In this document: positions 48,912 through 57,462 of the stretch, in pieces
Numbering within the stretch: the first letter of the stretch is position 1
Layout of the letters: the number at the start of each line of letters is the position of its first letter
Translations under genes and position numbers: made by a program
Origin: Thermoactinospora rubra
GTDB lineage: Bacteria > Actinomycetota > Actinomycetes > Streptosporangiales > Streptosporangiaceae
Assembly (NCBI RefSeq): GCF_002093975.1
Contig: NZ_MSZZ01000024.1
Location: 1-64,000, forward strand
Direction: 5' to 3'
Length of the DNA stretch: 64,000 bases
The notes under the pieces: model-generated
The model's input: only the letters and a program-made list of their open reading frames with translations
Told to the model about the DNA's origin: nothing
Database searches by the model: none

Positions 48912-50491
48912 CCGCCGGCTGCCGCCTGCGCCGTCTGCCTGGCCCACCGGTAGTCGGCCTTGCCCGCCAGCGAGCGCACCATCTCCGCCACGAAGGCGTA
49001 CGTCCGCGGCACCTTGTACCCCGACAGCCGCCCCCGGCAGTAGGCGTCCAGCTCCTCGGCCGTCACGCTCTCCCCCGGGCGCGGCTCGACGACGGCGGCC
49101 ACCCTGCTCCCCCAGCGCTCGTCCGGGATCCCGGTCACCACGGCGTCGAAGACCTTGGGATGCCCCTTGAGCACGGCCTCGACCTCCTCGGGGAAGACCT
49201 TCTCCCCGCCGGTGTTGATGCACTGCGAGCCGCGCCCGAACACGGTGATCGTGCCGTCCGGTTCCACGGTGGCCAGGTCGCCGGTCAGCAGCCAGCGCGT
49301 CCCGTCCGCGTCGGTGACGAACGTCTTGGCCGTCTTGCCGGGGTCGTTGTAGTAGCCGAAGGCGATGTGCCCGCTCTTGGCGACCGTGCCCAGCTCGCCG
49401 GGCCGTACCGGCTGGAGCTTGTCGTCCAGCACCGCCAGCCGCGCGGTGGCGTTGGGCTGGTACCGCAGCCCGTTCTCCGGCCGCGACCCGGCCACGCCCG
49501 AGGCCGTGTACCCCGACTCGGTCGACCCGAAGTTGTCCAGGATCATCACGTTGGGAAGTAATTCCTGCAGCCGGTCGCGGACCGCGCCCGACAGGATCGC
49601 GCCCGTGGAGCTGATGACGAACAGCGACGACACGTCATAGGAACCCGCCGCCAGCGCCTCGGCCATCGGACGGGCCATCGCGTCGCCCGTGATGTTCATC
49701 GTGAACACCCGCTCCCGCTCGACGGTCCGCCAGACCTCGGCGGCGTCGAACTTGCGCACGTAGACGATCGTCGCGCCCATCCACCACGCGATGAACGTGG
49801 CCATCTGCGCGGCGCCGTGCATGAGCGGCGCCACCGCCATCATGATCATCGGGTTGGCCTTGGCCGCCTCGTCGATCACCTCCTGCGGCGTCGCGCGCGG
49901 CTCGCCGTACGGGTTGCCCCCGCCAAAGGCCATGAACAGGTCCTCCACGTGCCACATCGCGCCCTTCGGCATGCCGGTGGTGCCGCCGGTGTAGATGATG
50001 TACACATCCTGCCCCGACCGCTTCGGGAAGCCGCGCGTGGCGGGCATGCCCTCCAAGGCCCGCCGGTACGGCACGGCCGCCGGGATCCCCGGCTCCCCGC
50101 CGACCGCGACGAGGTGCCGCAGCTCGGGCGCGTCCGGGGCGACGGCGGCCACGCGGCGCTCGAACTCCACGTCGTACAGCAGCGCGACGATGTCGGAGTC
50201 GGTGTAGAGGTAGCGCAGCTCGTCCTCGACGTAGCGGTAGTTGACGTTGACGGGGACCGCGCGGATCTTCAACGCGGCCAGCATGGCGGCCACGTACTCG
50301 ATGCCGTTGTAGAGCTGGATCCCCACGTGCCTGCCCGGCTCGACGCCCTGCTCCAGCAGGTGGTGGGCGAGCCGGTTGGCGTGCGCGTCCAGCTCGGCGA
50401 AGGTCAGGCGCTCGGCGCCGCAGACGACCGCCACCCGGTCGCCGATCGCGTCGGCGAGGCCCTCGAACAGGTCGGCGTGGTTGAACTCCAT
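48908..50491 (-). CDS. fadD19: Steroid-side-chain acyl-CoA ligase, FadD19-like
   Basis: A 527-aa AMP-forming acyl-CoA synthetase. P-loop motif IIYTGGTTGMPKG, adenine site FGSTESG, and C-terminal GRGSQCINTGGEKVFPEEVE with catalytic Lys in AGKADYRWA. VNVNYRYVEDELRYLYTDSD and the ADYRWA end match mycobacterial FadD19, which activates C27 sterol acids. ATG 50491 overlaps the thiolase-like gene stop by one base (TGATG). It is last in a five-gene operon with Ltp3/Ltp4/Rv3521-like genes. Confidence 0.85.
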   Translation of the reverse strand: MEFNHADLFEGLADAIGDRVAVVCGAERLTFAELDAHANRLAHHLLEQGVEPGRHVGIQLYNGIEYVAAMLAALKIRAVPVNVNYRYVEDELRYLYTDSDIVALLYDVEFERRVAAVAPDAPELRHLVAVGGEPGIPAAVPYRRALEGMPATRGFPKRSGQDVYIIYTGGTTGMPKGAMWHVEDLFMAFGGGNPYGEPRATPQEVIDEAAKANPMIMMAVAPLMHGAAQMATFIAWWMGATIVYVRKFDAAEVWRTVERERVFTMNITGDAMARPMAEALAAGSYDVSSLFVISSTGAILSGAVRDRLQELLPNVMILDNFGSTESGYTASGVAGSRPENGLRYQPNATARLAVLDDKLQPVRPGELGTVAKSGHIAFGYYNDPGKTAKTFVTDADGTRWLLTGDLATVEPDGTITVFGRGSQCINTGGEKVFPEEVEAVLKGHPKVFDAVVTGIPDERWGSRVAAVVEPRPGESVTAEELDAYCRGRLSGYKVPRTYAFVAEMVRSLAGKADYRWARQTAQAAAGG

Positions 50492-51639
50492 CAGGGTTTC
50501 TCGCTTCCGACGATCCACATCGCGAAGAACTGCGCGCCCCCGCCGTAGGCGTGCCCGAGAGCCCGCCTGGCCCCGTCCACCTGGTGCTCCCCCGCCATCC
50601 CCCGCACCTGCAGCGCCGCCTCGGCGAACCTGATCAGCCCGGACGCGCCGATCGGGTTGCTGGACAGCACGCCGCCGGAGGCGTTCCACGGGATGTCGCC
50701 GTCCAGGGCCGTCGCGCCCGACTCGGTCAGCTTCCAGCCCTCGCCCTCGGCGGCGAAGCCGAGGTTCTCCAGCCACATCGGCTCATACCAGGAGAACGGC
50801 ACGTACACCTCGGCCACGTCGATGTCGCGCCGGGGGTCGGCGATGCCGGCCTGGCCGTACACGTCGGCGGCGCAGTCCTTGCCGGCCTGCGGGTTCACGG
50901 TGTCCCGGCCGGCGCGGAAGATCGGCTCGGACCGCATCGCCGTACCGTGGACCCACGCCGGGGTGCCCGTGACCGCCTGCTCCGAGGCCAGGACCATCGC
51001 GCAGGCGCCGTCGCTGGACGGGCAGGTCTCCAGGTAGCGGATCGGCTCCCACAGCATCGGGGTCGACTCGACCATCTCGCGGCTGATGCCGTGGATCTTG
51101 AGGTGGGCGTAGGGGTTCTTCAGCGCGTTGAGCCGGTCCTTGACGGCGACCAGCGTGCCGATGTGGGCGGGGGCGCCGCTGCGGCGGATGTACTCGCGGA
51201 TGTGCGGGGCGAAGTAGCCGCCCGCGCCGACCACCAGCGAGGCGTTGAACGGCAGGTGCGTCGACAGGGCCCAGGTGGCGTTGGACTCCGACTGCTTCTC
51301 GAAGGCGACCACCAGGACCCGGTCGTGCACGCCGCCCTGGATCAGGCTCGCCCCCACCAGCGCCGTCGACCCGCCGACGCTGCCGGCCGTGTGCACGCGC
51401 ATCATCGGCTTGCCCGCCGCGCCCAGGGCGTCCGCGAGGTACGCCTCGGGCATCATCACGCCTTCGAACAGGTCGGGCGCCTTGCCGACGACGACGGCGT
51501 CGATGTCGGCGAACGTCAGGCCGGCGTCCTCCAGGGCGCGCAGGGCGGCCTCGCGCACCAGCCCGGCGATGGAGACGTCCTGGCGTTTGGTGGTGTACTT
51601 CGTCTGCCCGACGCCGATCACCGCGCAGCGGTTACCCAC
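50491..51639 (-). CDS. ltp3: Thiolase-fold lipid-transfer protein, Ltp3-like
   Basis: A 382-aa SCP2-thiolase family protein. The nucleophile region reads RVHTAGSVGGSTALVG without the usual catalytic Cys, as in steroid aldolase subunits. ASGGVLSSNPIGASGL and GHAYGGGAQF are the other thiolase blocks. It is probably a partner of the next gene and the OB-fold protein in a retro-aldol or side-chain-cleaving complex, as in Rv3521-Rv3522-Rv3523. GTG 51639. Confidence 0.82.
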   Translation of the reverse strand: MGNRCAVIGVGQTKYTTKRQDVSIAGLVREAALRALEDAGLTFADIDAVVVGKAPDLFEGVMMPEAYLADALGAAGKPMMRVHTAGSVGGSTALVGASLIQGGVHDRVLVVAFEKQSESNATWALSTHLPFNASLVVGAGGYFAPHIREYIRRSGAPAHIGTLVAVKDRLNALKNPYAHLKIHGISREMVESTPMLWEPIRYLETCPSSDGACAMVLASEQAVTGTPAWVHGTAMRSEPIFRAGRDTVNPQAGKDCAADVYGQAGIADPRRDIDVAEVYVPFSWYEPMWLENLGFAAEGEGWKLTESGATALDGDIPWNASGGVLSSNPIGASGLIRFAEAALQVRGMAGEHQVDGARRALGHAYGGGAQFFAMWIVGSEKP

Positions 51640-51680
51640 GGTTCCTCACCCTCACGACCCTCATGGCGTTCGTGTGCATG

Positions 51681-52709
51681 TCAGGCCTCCAGGACGGCGA
51701 CGAGGTTGTGCTGGAGGCAGGGGCCGCCGGCGGCGTGCGCGACGGTGCGGGAGGCGGAGCCGTCGAGGATGCGGCGGGCGGCCTCGCCGATGCGGATGAG
51801 GCCGGTGGCCATGACCGGGTTGGCCGCCAGCGGGCCGCCGGAGGGGTTGACGACCGTGTCGGCGGGAAGCTCCAGCGCCTCGCGGAGGATGATCTCCTCG
51901 TGGCTGAACTGCGCGTGCAGCTCCGCCACCTCCACGGGGCCCTTGCCGACCCCCGCCGCTCGTGCGGCATCGGCGGCGGAGGCCGACCGGGCAAGATCCC
52001 GCATACCCAGGTAGTGAGGCTCTATGCGATGCGCGATGCCTCTGATGAAGGCGGGGCGCGTGGCGAGTTCCCCGGCGCGGTCGCCGGCCGCCAGCACCAC
52101 CGCCGCCGCCCCGTCCGTCACCGGCGCGACGTCGTGCGCCTTGAGCGGCTCGACGAGGAAGCCGCCGTCCTCGTCGGCGGGCAGGTCCAGCGCGTAGGGG
52201 TTCTCCCGGCCTGCGGTACGGCTGCGCCGTACGATCCGGTCGAGCTCGTCGCGGGAGGCGCCGAGGGCCGACGCCTGGAGCGCCGCGTAGGAGAGCTGGT
52301 CCAGCCCGAGCGGCGCCAGGTAGTACGGGTCCAACTGGAGCGTCATGATGGCGCGCAGGTCGCCCATCGACGACTTGCCGAAGCCGTAGACCAGCGCCGT
52401 GTCCGCGTCGCCGTGCTGGAGGCGCACCCAGGCCTCGTACAGCGCCCAGGCCGCGTCCATCTCGACGTGCGACTCGGAGATCGGCGGCCACGCGCCGAGC
52501 GCGTCGAGCGCCGAGACGAAGGAGAAGGGCGCCCCCGCGAGGTAGTCGCAGGATCCCGAGCAGGTGAAGTCGAAGCGCCGCAGCCCGGTCTGGGCGCGCA
52601 CCTCCTCGAGGACGGGCAGGATGAGCTCCGGCTCGCTCGCGCCGGTGTCGTGGCCGGTGTGCCGGGTCTGGGCGAAGGCGACGACGGCCACGTCCCTTAC
52701 CTGTCGCAT
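51681..52709 (-). CDS. ltp4: Thiolase-fold protein, Ltp4-like
   Basis: A 342-aa thiolase-like protein, close in size to mycobacterial Ltp4. FDFTCSGSCDYLAG occupies the nucleophile area, VNPSGGPLAANPVMATGL and AHAAGGPCLQHN are late thiolase motifs, and VAELHAQFSHEEI carries a conserved His. ATG 52709 immediately follows the OB-fold gene stop with no gap. It likely forms a heteromer with the OB-fold and Ltp3-like proteins. Confidence 0.82.
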   Translation of the reverse strand: MRQVRDVAVVAFAQTRHTGHDTGASEPELILPVLEEVRAQTGLRRFDFTCSGSCDYLAGAPFSFVSALDALGAWPPISESHVEMDAAWALYEAWVRLQHGDADTALVYGFGKSSMGDLRAIMTLQLDPYYLAPLGLDQLSYAALQASALGASRDELDRIVRRSRTAGRENPYALDLPADEDGGFLVEPLKAHDVAPVTDGAAAVVLAAGDRAGELATRPAFIRGIAHRIEPHYLGMRDLARSASAADAARAAGVGKGPVEVAELHAQFSHEEIILREALELPADTVVNPSGGPLAANPVMATGLIRIGEAARRILDGSASRTVAHAAGGPCLQHNLVAVLEA

Positions 52710-53606
52710 CTACAGCTCCACATCCGGCTCGCCCGTCGGGGTGAACCACTTGACGCTGGACATCGACGGCGTGCGTTCCTCGGCGGGCGCCCACTCGGCC
52801 CTGACGCGCATGCCCTGCCGTACCTCGTGGGCGGGGACGCCGCCGACGAGCGCGATCATGGGGATGTCGGCGCCGTCGAGGAGGATGTAGGCGGAGATGA
52901 AGGGCACCTCGGGGGCGCGGGGGTCGGGGAGGTTGTTGATCGCGAAGGTGGTGACCGTGCCGGTGCCGGGCAGCTCCACCTCCTCGCCGATCACGTTGCC
53001 GCATTCCGGGCAGGAGACGCGGATGGGAACGTACACCTTGTCGCAGGCGGCGCACCGGCCGCCGCGGAAGACGCCGTCCCTGATCCCTTCCAGGAAGCGG
53101 GTGAGGGAGGCGCTCGCGCGGATCCTGTACTCGGCCCGGGTCGGCGAGACGATCATCGTGACCTCGGGGACGAAGCACGCGATGTCGGTGATGCCGCCCT
53201 CCCGGTCGGTCTTCCAGCGCGGCCGCACGCGCAGCCCGGGGCGCATCGCCTTGGGATTGCCCGCGTCCACGGCGTGCACGAGGGCGGTGTCCGCGCCGTC
53301 CATCCTGATCAGCGCCCACGCGAACGGCCGGTCGAGCGGGTGCTCCTTGCGCGGCTCGTGCACCCAGGCCCAGGCCGTCACCGTGCCCGCCGGACCGACC
53401 TCGACCCACTCGCCGGTGACGGGCTCGCCGGTGGCCGGGTCGTACTCCAGGGGCGGCACCAGCACCCGGCCGCCGGCGGTCTTGACGCCGACGACGCGGC
53501 CGTCGCGCAGCTCGGTGAGGAAGCGCCCGATCACCGGTCCGGTCGAGCGGGTGTAGCCGCCGGGGAACTCCAGCACGTGGTCGGCGACGAGGGGCTCACT
53601 GGTCAT
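52710..53606 (-). CDS. OB-fold zinc-ribbon (DUF35) protein, Rv3521-like
   Basis: A 298-aa protein. An N-terminal domain is followed near residue 185 by a rubredoxin-like zinc ribbon (CAACDKVYVPIRVSCPECG) and a C-terminal OB fold (TVTTFAINNLPDP onward). DUF35 proteins bind acyl-CoA and pair with thiolase-like partners in sterol side-chain cleavage. Length matches Rv3521, and gene order with the two following thiolase genes is the same. Stop directly abuts the next start. Confidence 0.85.
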   Translation of the reverse strand: MTSEPLVADHVLEFPGGYTRSTGPVIGRFLTELRDGRVVGVKTAGGRVLVPPLEYDPATGEPVTGEWVEVGPAGTVTAWAWVHEPRKEHPLDRPFAWALIRMDGADTALVHAVDAGNPKAMRPGLRVRPRWKTDREGGITDIACFVPEVTMIVSPTRAEYRIRASASLTRFLEGIRDGVFRGGRCAACDKVYVPIRVSCPECGNVIGEEVELPGTGTVTTFAINNLPDPRAPEVPFISAYILLDGADIPMIALVGGVPAHEVRQGMRVRAEWAPAEERTPSMSSVKWFTPTGEPDVEL

Positions 53607-53632
53607 CGGCTCTCCAGCGGGTCAGATGGCAC

Positions 53633-55189
53633 TCAGATGGCACGGTCGCGCCCGGCCCAGTACGGGTCGCGGAGCTTGCGCTTGAGGAGCTTGCCGTTGG
53701 GCTCGCGCGGCATCTCGTCGATGAAGTCGATCGACTTGGGCCACTTCATCCGCGCCAGCCGTCCCTCCAGGGAGGCCAGGATCTCGCGGGCCAGCTCGGG
53801 TCCGGGCGCGACGCCGGGGGCGGGCTCGACGACGGCCTTGATCTGCTCGCCCCACTCCTCGTCGGGGATGCCGAAGACGGCCACGTCCGCGACCTTGGGG
53901 TGGACCATGATCTCGTTCTCGATCTCGGCGGGGTAGATGTTCGTCCCGCCGGAGATGATCATGTCGGCCTTGCGGTCGCACAGGTAGAGGAAGCCGTCCT
54001 CGTCGAGGTAGCCGATGTCGCCGACGGTGAAGTAGTCGTCCAGGCGGGACGCCTCGGTCTTGGCCCTGTCGCCCTTGTACTCGAAGGAGACGCCCATCAT
54101 CTTCATGTAGATGGTCCCGGGCGTGCCGGTGGGGACGGGTTTGAGGTCGTCGTCCACGATGAGGATCTCGCTGATCGGCCAGGCCTTGCCGACCGTGCCG
54201 GGGTGCGCCTTCCAGTCCTCGGGCGTGGCCAGCGTGCCGCCGCCCTCGGTGGCCGCGTAGTACTCGTAGACGACGTCACCCCACCAGTCGAGCATCGCCT
54301 GCTTGACGGGGATGGGGCATGGCGCGGCCGCGTGGATCATCCACTTGAGGGAGGATAAATCGTATTTGTCACGGATGGATGGCGGCAGCGCCAGCAGCCG
54401 CTTGAAGTGCGTGGGCACCATGTGGGAGCTGGTCACGCGGTACCGCTCGCACAGCCGCAGCGTCTCCTCCGCGTCCCACTTGTCCATGTAGACGAGCGTG
54501 TGGCCCATGTGCAGGGCCGTACCGCCGAACTGGGTGACCGCGGTGTGGTAGTTGGGCGAGGTGACCAGGTGCGCGTTGGGCTGCCCTGGCGTGATGCCGA
54601 ACAGCGTGAGCAGGAAGGTCATCAGCTCGGCTCCGTCGTCGGGGTCGAGCCCGCTGAGCCTGCGCCTGACGCCCTTCGGCTTGCCGGTCGTGCCCGAGGT
54701 GTAGTGCATGGTGGCGCCTGCCGTACGGTCCGGCGGCAGGGCGGTGGGGCGGCCGTCGGTCAGGTCGGAGAACGGGCGGAAGCCGGGCACGGAACCGGGC
54801 TCAGTACAGAAGGCGAAGCGCCGGGACGGCTCGATCGCCTCCGCGGCCCGCGTCCCTTCGGTGGCGTAGCGCTCGTGCACGAAGAACGCCCTGGCCTCGC
54901 TGTCGGCGACGATGTAGGCGATCTCCGGCCCGGTCAGGTGCCAGTTGACGGGCGTGTAGTACCAGCCCGCCTGGAGCGCGGCCAGGTACAGCACCAGCCC
55001 GTCGACCCCGTTGGGCACCAGGCCGCAGATGCCGTCGCCGGGCCGCAGGCCGAGCTCGCGCAGGCCGTACACGAGCTGGTTGGCCCGGGCGAGCAGGTCG
55101 CCGGCGCGGTGCTCCGTGCCGTCGGGGTCCACGGCGGCGATCCAGCCGGGATCCGCCTGCGCCAGCCTCCAGAAGCCGAGCGTGCCCAT
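53633..55189 (-). CDS. AMP-dependent acyl-CoA synthetase
   Basis: A 518-aa adenylate-forming ligase. Motifs: MHYTSGTTGKPKGV near residue 160, YYAATEGGG, VGDIGYLDEDGF, DRKADMIISGGTNIYPAEIE and the terminal PNGKLLKRKLRDPY with catalytic Lys. It differs clearly from the FadD19-like paralogue and resembles bile-acid/fatty-acid CoA ligases; the substrate is probably a steroid or fatty acid. ATG 55189. First gene of the minus-strand operon, transcribed from the palindrome at 55266. Confidence 0.88.
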   Translation of the reverse strand: MGTLGFWRLAQADPGWIAAVDPDGTEHRAGDLLARANQLVYGLRELGLRPGDGICGLVPNGVDGLVLYLAALQAGWYYTPVNWHLTGPEIAYIVADSEARAFFVHERYATEGTRAAEAIEPSRRFAFCTEPGSVPGFRPFSDLTDGRPTALPPDRTAGATMHYTSGTTGKPKGVRRRLSGLDPDDGAELMTFLLTLFGITPGQPNAHLVTSPNYHTAVTQFGGTALHMGHTLVYMDKWDAEETLRLCERYRVTSSHMVPTHFKRLLALPPSIRDKYDLSSLKWMIHAAAPCPIPVKQAMLDWWGDVVYEYYAATEGGGTLATPEDWKAHPGTVGKAWPISEILIVDDDLKPVPTGTPGTIYMKMMGVSFEYKGDRAKTEASRLDDYFTVGDIGYLDEDGFLYLCDRKADMIISGGTNIYPAEIENEIMVHPKVADVAVFGIPDEEWGEQIKAVVEPAPGVAPGPELAREILASLEGRLARMKWPKSIDFIDEMPREPNGKLLKRKLRDPYWAGRDRAI

Positions 55190-55265
55190 CGGAACTCCCT
55201 CGCAGGTCGTTGCGTCGGCGATCGGAGCGAATCACGTTCCCCGGGCCGCGACAAGCTCCGTCCAG

Positions 55266-55291
55266 GCAAATGAGAACCTGTTCTCATTTGC
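55266..55291. promoter_or_regulatory. 26-bp perfect palindrome with KstR-type core
   Basis: GCAAATGAGAAC (55266-55277), CT, GTTCTCATTTGC (55280-55291): 12-bp arms without mismatch. The core AGAACnnGTTCT matches the KstR consensus TNNAACNNGTTNNA except for its outermost bases. It lies between the divergent acyl-CoA synthetase and echA19-like genes. Confidence 0.75.
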
Positions 55292-55360
55292 CTTGGCGGC
55301 AGCGTAACCCGGCCCGGAATACCTAGCAAGCGCTTGATCCATGCGGTTAAGCTGGCCGCC

Positions 55361-56170
55361 ATGGAGCTGCTGCCGATCAGTACCCCGCACTGCCGCATCG
55401 AGCGCGACGGGCACGTCGTGGTCGTGACCATGAACAGGCCGGAGGCGCGCAACGCCCTGTCCACCGACATGCTGGTCGGCCTGGCCTCCGCCTGGGCCTA
55501 CGTGTCGCAGGAGCCGCAGGTCCGGGTGGCGATCCTGACCGGCGCCGGGGGCACGTTCTGCGCGGGCGCCGACCTGAAGGCCATGGGCCGGCCCTCCGAC
55601 GACCCCGAGGTCCAGGAGCGGGCCGCCAGGATGCCGGACTTCCACTGGAACGGCCTGCTGCGCGGGATCCCGCCCACGAAGCCCGTCGTGTGCGCGGTCG
55701 AGGGGTACGCCGTCGCGGGCGGCACCGAGCTGCTGATCGGCACGGACCTGCGGGTGGTGGCGGAGTCGGCCACGCTCGGGCTGTTCGAGGCCAAGCGGGC
55801 GCTGTTCCCCATGGGCGGCGCCGCGATCCGCCTGCCGCGCCAGATCCCCTACTGCCACGCCATGGACATCCTGCTCACCGGCCGCCCGATCACCGCCGCG
55901 GAGGCGCTGTCGATGGGGCTGGTCAACCGGGTCGTGCCCGACGGCCGGGCGCTGGCCGTCGCACGCGAGATCGCCGACGACGTCGCGGCCTCCGGACCGC
56001 TGGCCGTCCAGGCGATCCTGCGCACCTACCGCGACACGCTGGGCCTGCCGGAGGCCGAGGCGCTGAAGGTCTCCGACGAGTACGGCTGGCCCGTCATCGG
56101 CTCGCAGGACGCCAGGGAGGGCGCGCTGGCGTTCAAGGAGAAGCGCCCGCCGGCCTACCACGGCCGGTGA
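55361..56170 (+). CDS. echA19: Enoyl-CoA hydratase, EchA19-like
   Basis: A 269-aa crotonase-fold enzyme that hydrates 2-enoyl-CoA. Oxyanion-hole segments are GAGGTFCAGADLKAM and EGYAVAGGTELLIGTDLRV; ALFPMGGAAIRLPRQIPY and the end EKRPPAYHGR match mycobacterial EchA19 closely as I recall it. EchA19 acts on sterol side-chain enoyl-CoAs. ATG 55361; an in-frame TTG at 55334 is unlikely. Divergent from the synthetase operon across the KstR-like palindrome. Confidence 0.9.
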   Translation: MELLPISTPHCRIERDGHVVVVTMNRPEARNALSTDMLVGLASAWAYVSQEPQVRVAILTGAGGTFCAGADLKAMGRPSDDPEVQERAARMPDFHWNGLLRGIPPTKPVVCAVEGYAVAGGTELLIGTDLRVVAESATLGLFEAKRALFPMGGAAIRLPRQIPYCHAMDILLTGRPITAAEALSMGLVNRVVPDGRALAVAREIADDVAASGPLAVQAILRTYRDTLGLPEAEALKVSDEYGWPVIGSQDAREGALAFKEKRPPAYHGR

Positions 56171-56176
56171 GGGAGC

Positions 56177-56207
56177 GCGGCGTGCCGTGGCGGGGGCGGC
56201 ACGCCGC
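56177..56207. terminator. Bidirectional hairpin between convergent genes
   Basis: GCGGCGTGCCG (56177-56187) pairs with CGGCACGCCGC (56197-56207); flanking GGAGC/GCTCC extends the stem. It fills the 45-bp gap between the ends of echA19 and the nitronate-monooxygenase-like gene. Confidence 0.7.
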
Positions 56208-56215
56208 GGCGCTCC

Positions 56216-57319
56216 TCACTCGCCCGTCAGCCGGCCCAGCCGCTCCATCGTCTCGGCGTACTCGGAGACCATCTCGAACACCACGTCCTTGGCCGACTTG
56301 ACCTGGTTCATGGTCCCGATGATCTGCCCGGCCGGGAAGGTGGCCAGCTCGGCGGCCTCCGAGCGCCCGATGCGCCGCAGCGCGTCGGAGACGAGCATGA
56401 ACTGCAGCGGCATCGGCAGCGTGCCCGGCGACCCGGGCGACTCCCAGGCGTCGGTCCACTCGTTCTTGAGCAGCCGGGCGGGCTTGCCGGTCCACGACCG
56501 CGACCGGACGGTGTCGCGCGAGGTGGCCTGCAGGATGCGCCGCCTGGCCAGCTCGGGGGTGTCGGCCTCCTCGACCGTGAGCCAGATCGACCCCGTCCAC
56601 ACCCCTTCGGCGCCCAGCGCCATGCCGGCCGCCATCTGCCGCCCGTCGCCGATGCCGCCGGCGGCCAGGACGGGCACGTCGACCGCGTCGACGACCTGCG
56701 GGACCAGCACCATGGTGGTGATCTCGCCGGTGTGCCCGCCGGCCTCGGTGCCCTGGGCCACGACGATGTCCACGCCGACCTCCACCTGCTTGATCGCGTG
56801 CCGCGGGGTGGAGGCGAGCGCTGCGACCTTGACGCCGTGCTCGTGGGCGAGCTTGACGACGTCGGCGGGGGGCGGCCCGAGAGCGTTGGCCAGCAGCGCG
56901 ATCGGGTGCCGCAGCGCCACCTCGACCTGGGGCCGGGCGGTGACGTCCGTCCAGCCCAGCAGGACCTTGCCCGGCTCGCCGCCGCTCAGCGGGGGCACGC
57001 CGTGCCGTTCGAGCAGGTCCTCGACGAACCTGCGGTGCCCCTCGGGGATCATCGCCTGGAGCCGCCCGACCAGGTCCTCGGCGCCGAACTCGGCCCCGGC
57101 GTAGGAGGCGGGCATGACGACGTCCACGCCGTACGGCCTGCCGTCCACGTGCTCGTCGATCCACTTGAGCTCGACCTCGAGCTCCTCCGGCGTGAAGTAG
57201 AGCGCTCCCAGCACGCCCATGCCCCCGGCGCGGCTGACCGCGGCGACCACGTCGCGGCAATGGCTGAAGGCGAAGATCGGGAACTCGATACCCAACATGT
57301 CCGTGACGCGCGTCCGCAT
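56216..57319 (-). CDS. Nitronate monooxygenase family flavoprotein
   Basis: A 367-aa FMN-dependent TIM-barrel protein of the 2-nitropropane dioxygenase family. QGTEAGGHTGEI and PVLAAGGIGDGRQMAAGMALGAEGV form the FMN-phosphate and active-site loops. Some relatives act as dehydrogenases or hydroxylases on steroid CoA intermediates (IpdC), but this one is not clearly IpdC. ATG 57319 was chosen (MRTRVTDMLGIEFP). The KstR-type box at 57351-57364 lies 32 bp upstream. Confidence 0.85.
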   Translation of the reverse strand: MRTRVTDMLGIEFPIFAFSHCRDVVAAVSRAGGMGVLGALYFTPEELEVELKWIDEHVDGRPYGVDVVMPASYAGAEFGAEDLVGRLQAMIPEGHRRFVEDLLERHGVPPLSGGEPGKVLLGWTDVTARPQVEVALRHPIALLANALGPPPADVVKLAHEHGVKVAALASTPRHAIKQVEVGVDIVVAQGTEAGGHTGEITTMVLVPQVVDAVDVPVLAAGGIGDGRQMAAGMALGAEGVWTGSIWLTVEEADTPELARRRILQATSRDTVRSRSWTGKPARLLKNEWTDAWESPGSPGTLPMPLQFMLVSDALRRIGRSEAAELATFPAGQIIGTMNQVKSAKDVVFEMVSEYAETMERLGRLTGE

Positions 57320-57350
57320 GGGCCGACAATACGTCCACGCCACGCGAAAC

Positions 57351-57364
57351 TGCAACGTGTTCTA
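57351..57364. promoter_or_regulatory. KstR-type box, exact consensus match
   Basis: TGCAACGTGTTCTA fits TNNAACNNGTTNNA at every fixed base, 32 bp upstream of the nitronate-monooxygenase-like gene. A half site TAGAACAT follows at 57369. Confidence 0.65.
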
Positions 57365-57404
57365 TCTCTAGAACATTTCGTCTGTACTGGTCGGTAACAT
57401 CAGG

Positions 57405-57418
57405 GAGAACGTGTTCTA
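57405..57418. promoter_or_regulatory. KstR-like box, one mismatch
   Basis: GAGAACGTGTTCTA differs from TNNAACNNGTTNNA only at the first base. It lies 41 bp from the box at 57364 and next to the DUF3068 terminator, so it probably belongs to the nitronate-monooxygenase promoter. Confidence 0.55.
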
Positions 57419-57426
57419 AAACAAAA

Positions 57427-57446
57427 GGCCCGCCTCGCGGCGGGCC
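57427..57446 (-). terminator. Rho-independent terminator of DUF3068 gene
   Basis: GGCCCGCC (57427-57434) pairs with GGCGGGCC (57439-57446) around TCGC; on the minus strand TTTTGTTTT follows. It lies 16 bp past the DUF3068 stop. Confidence 0.88.
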
Positions 57447-57462
57447 CTCTCGCGGCGACGGA

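Noticed and set aside
56216-57319. Assignment as IpdC
   Set aside because: Only general nitronate-monooxygenase motifs are shared; length and the N-terminal region differ from IpdC as I recall it.
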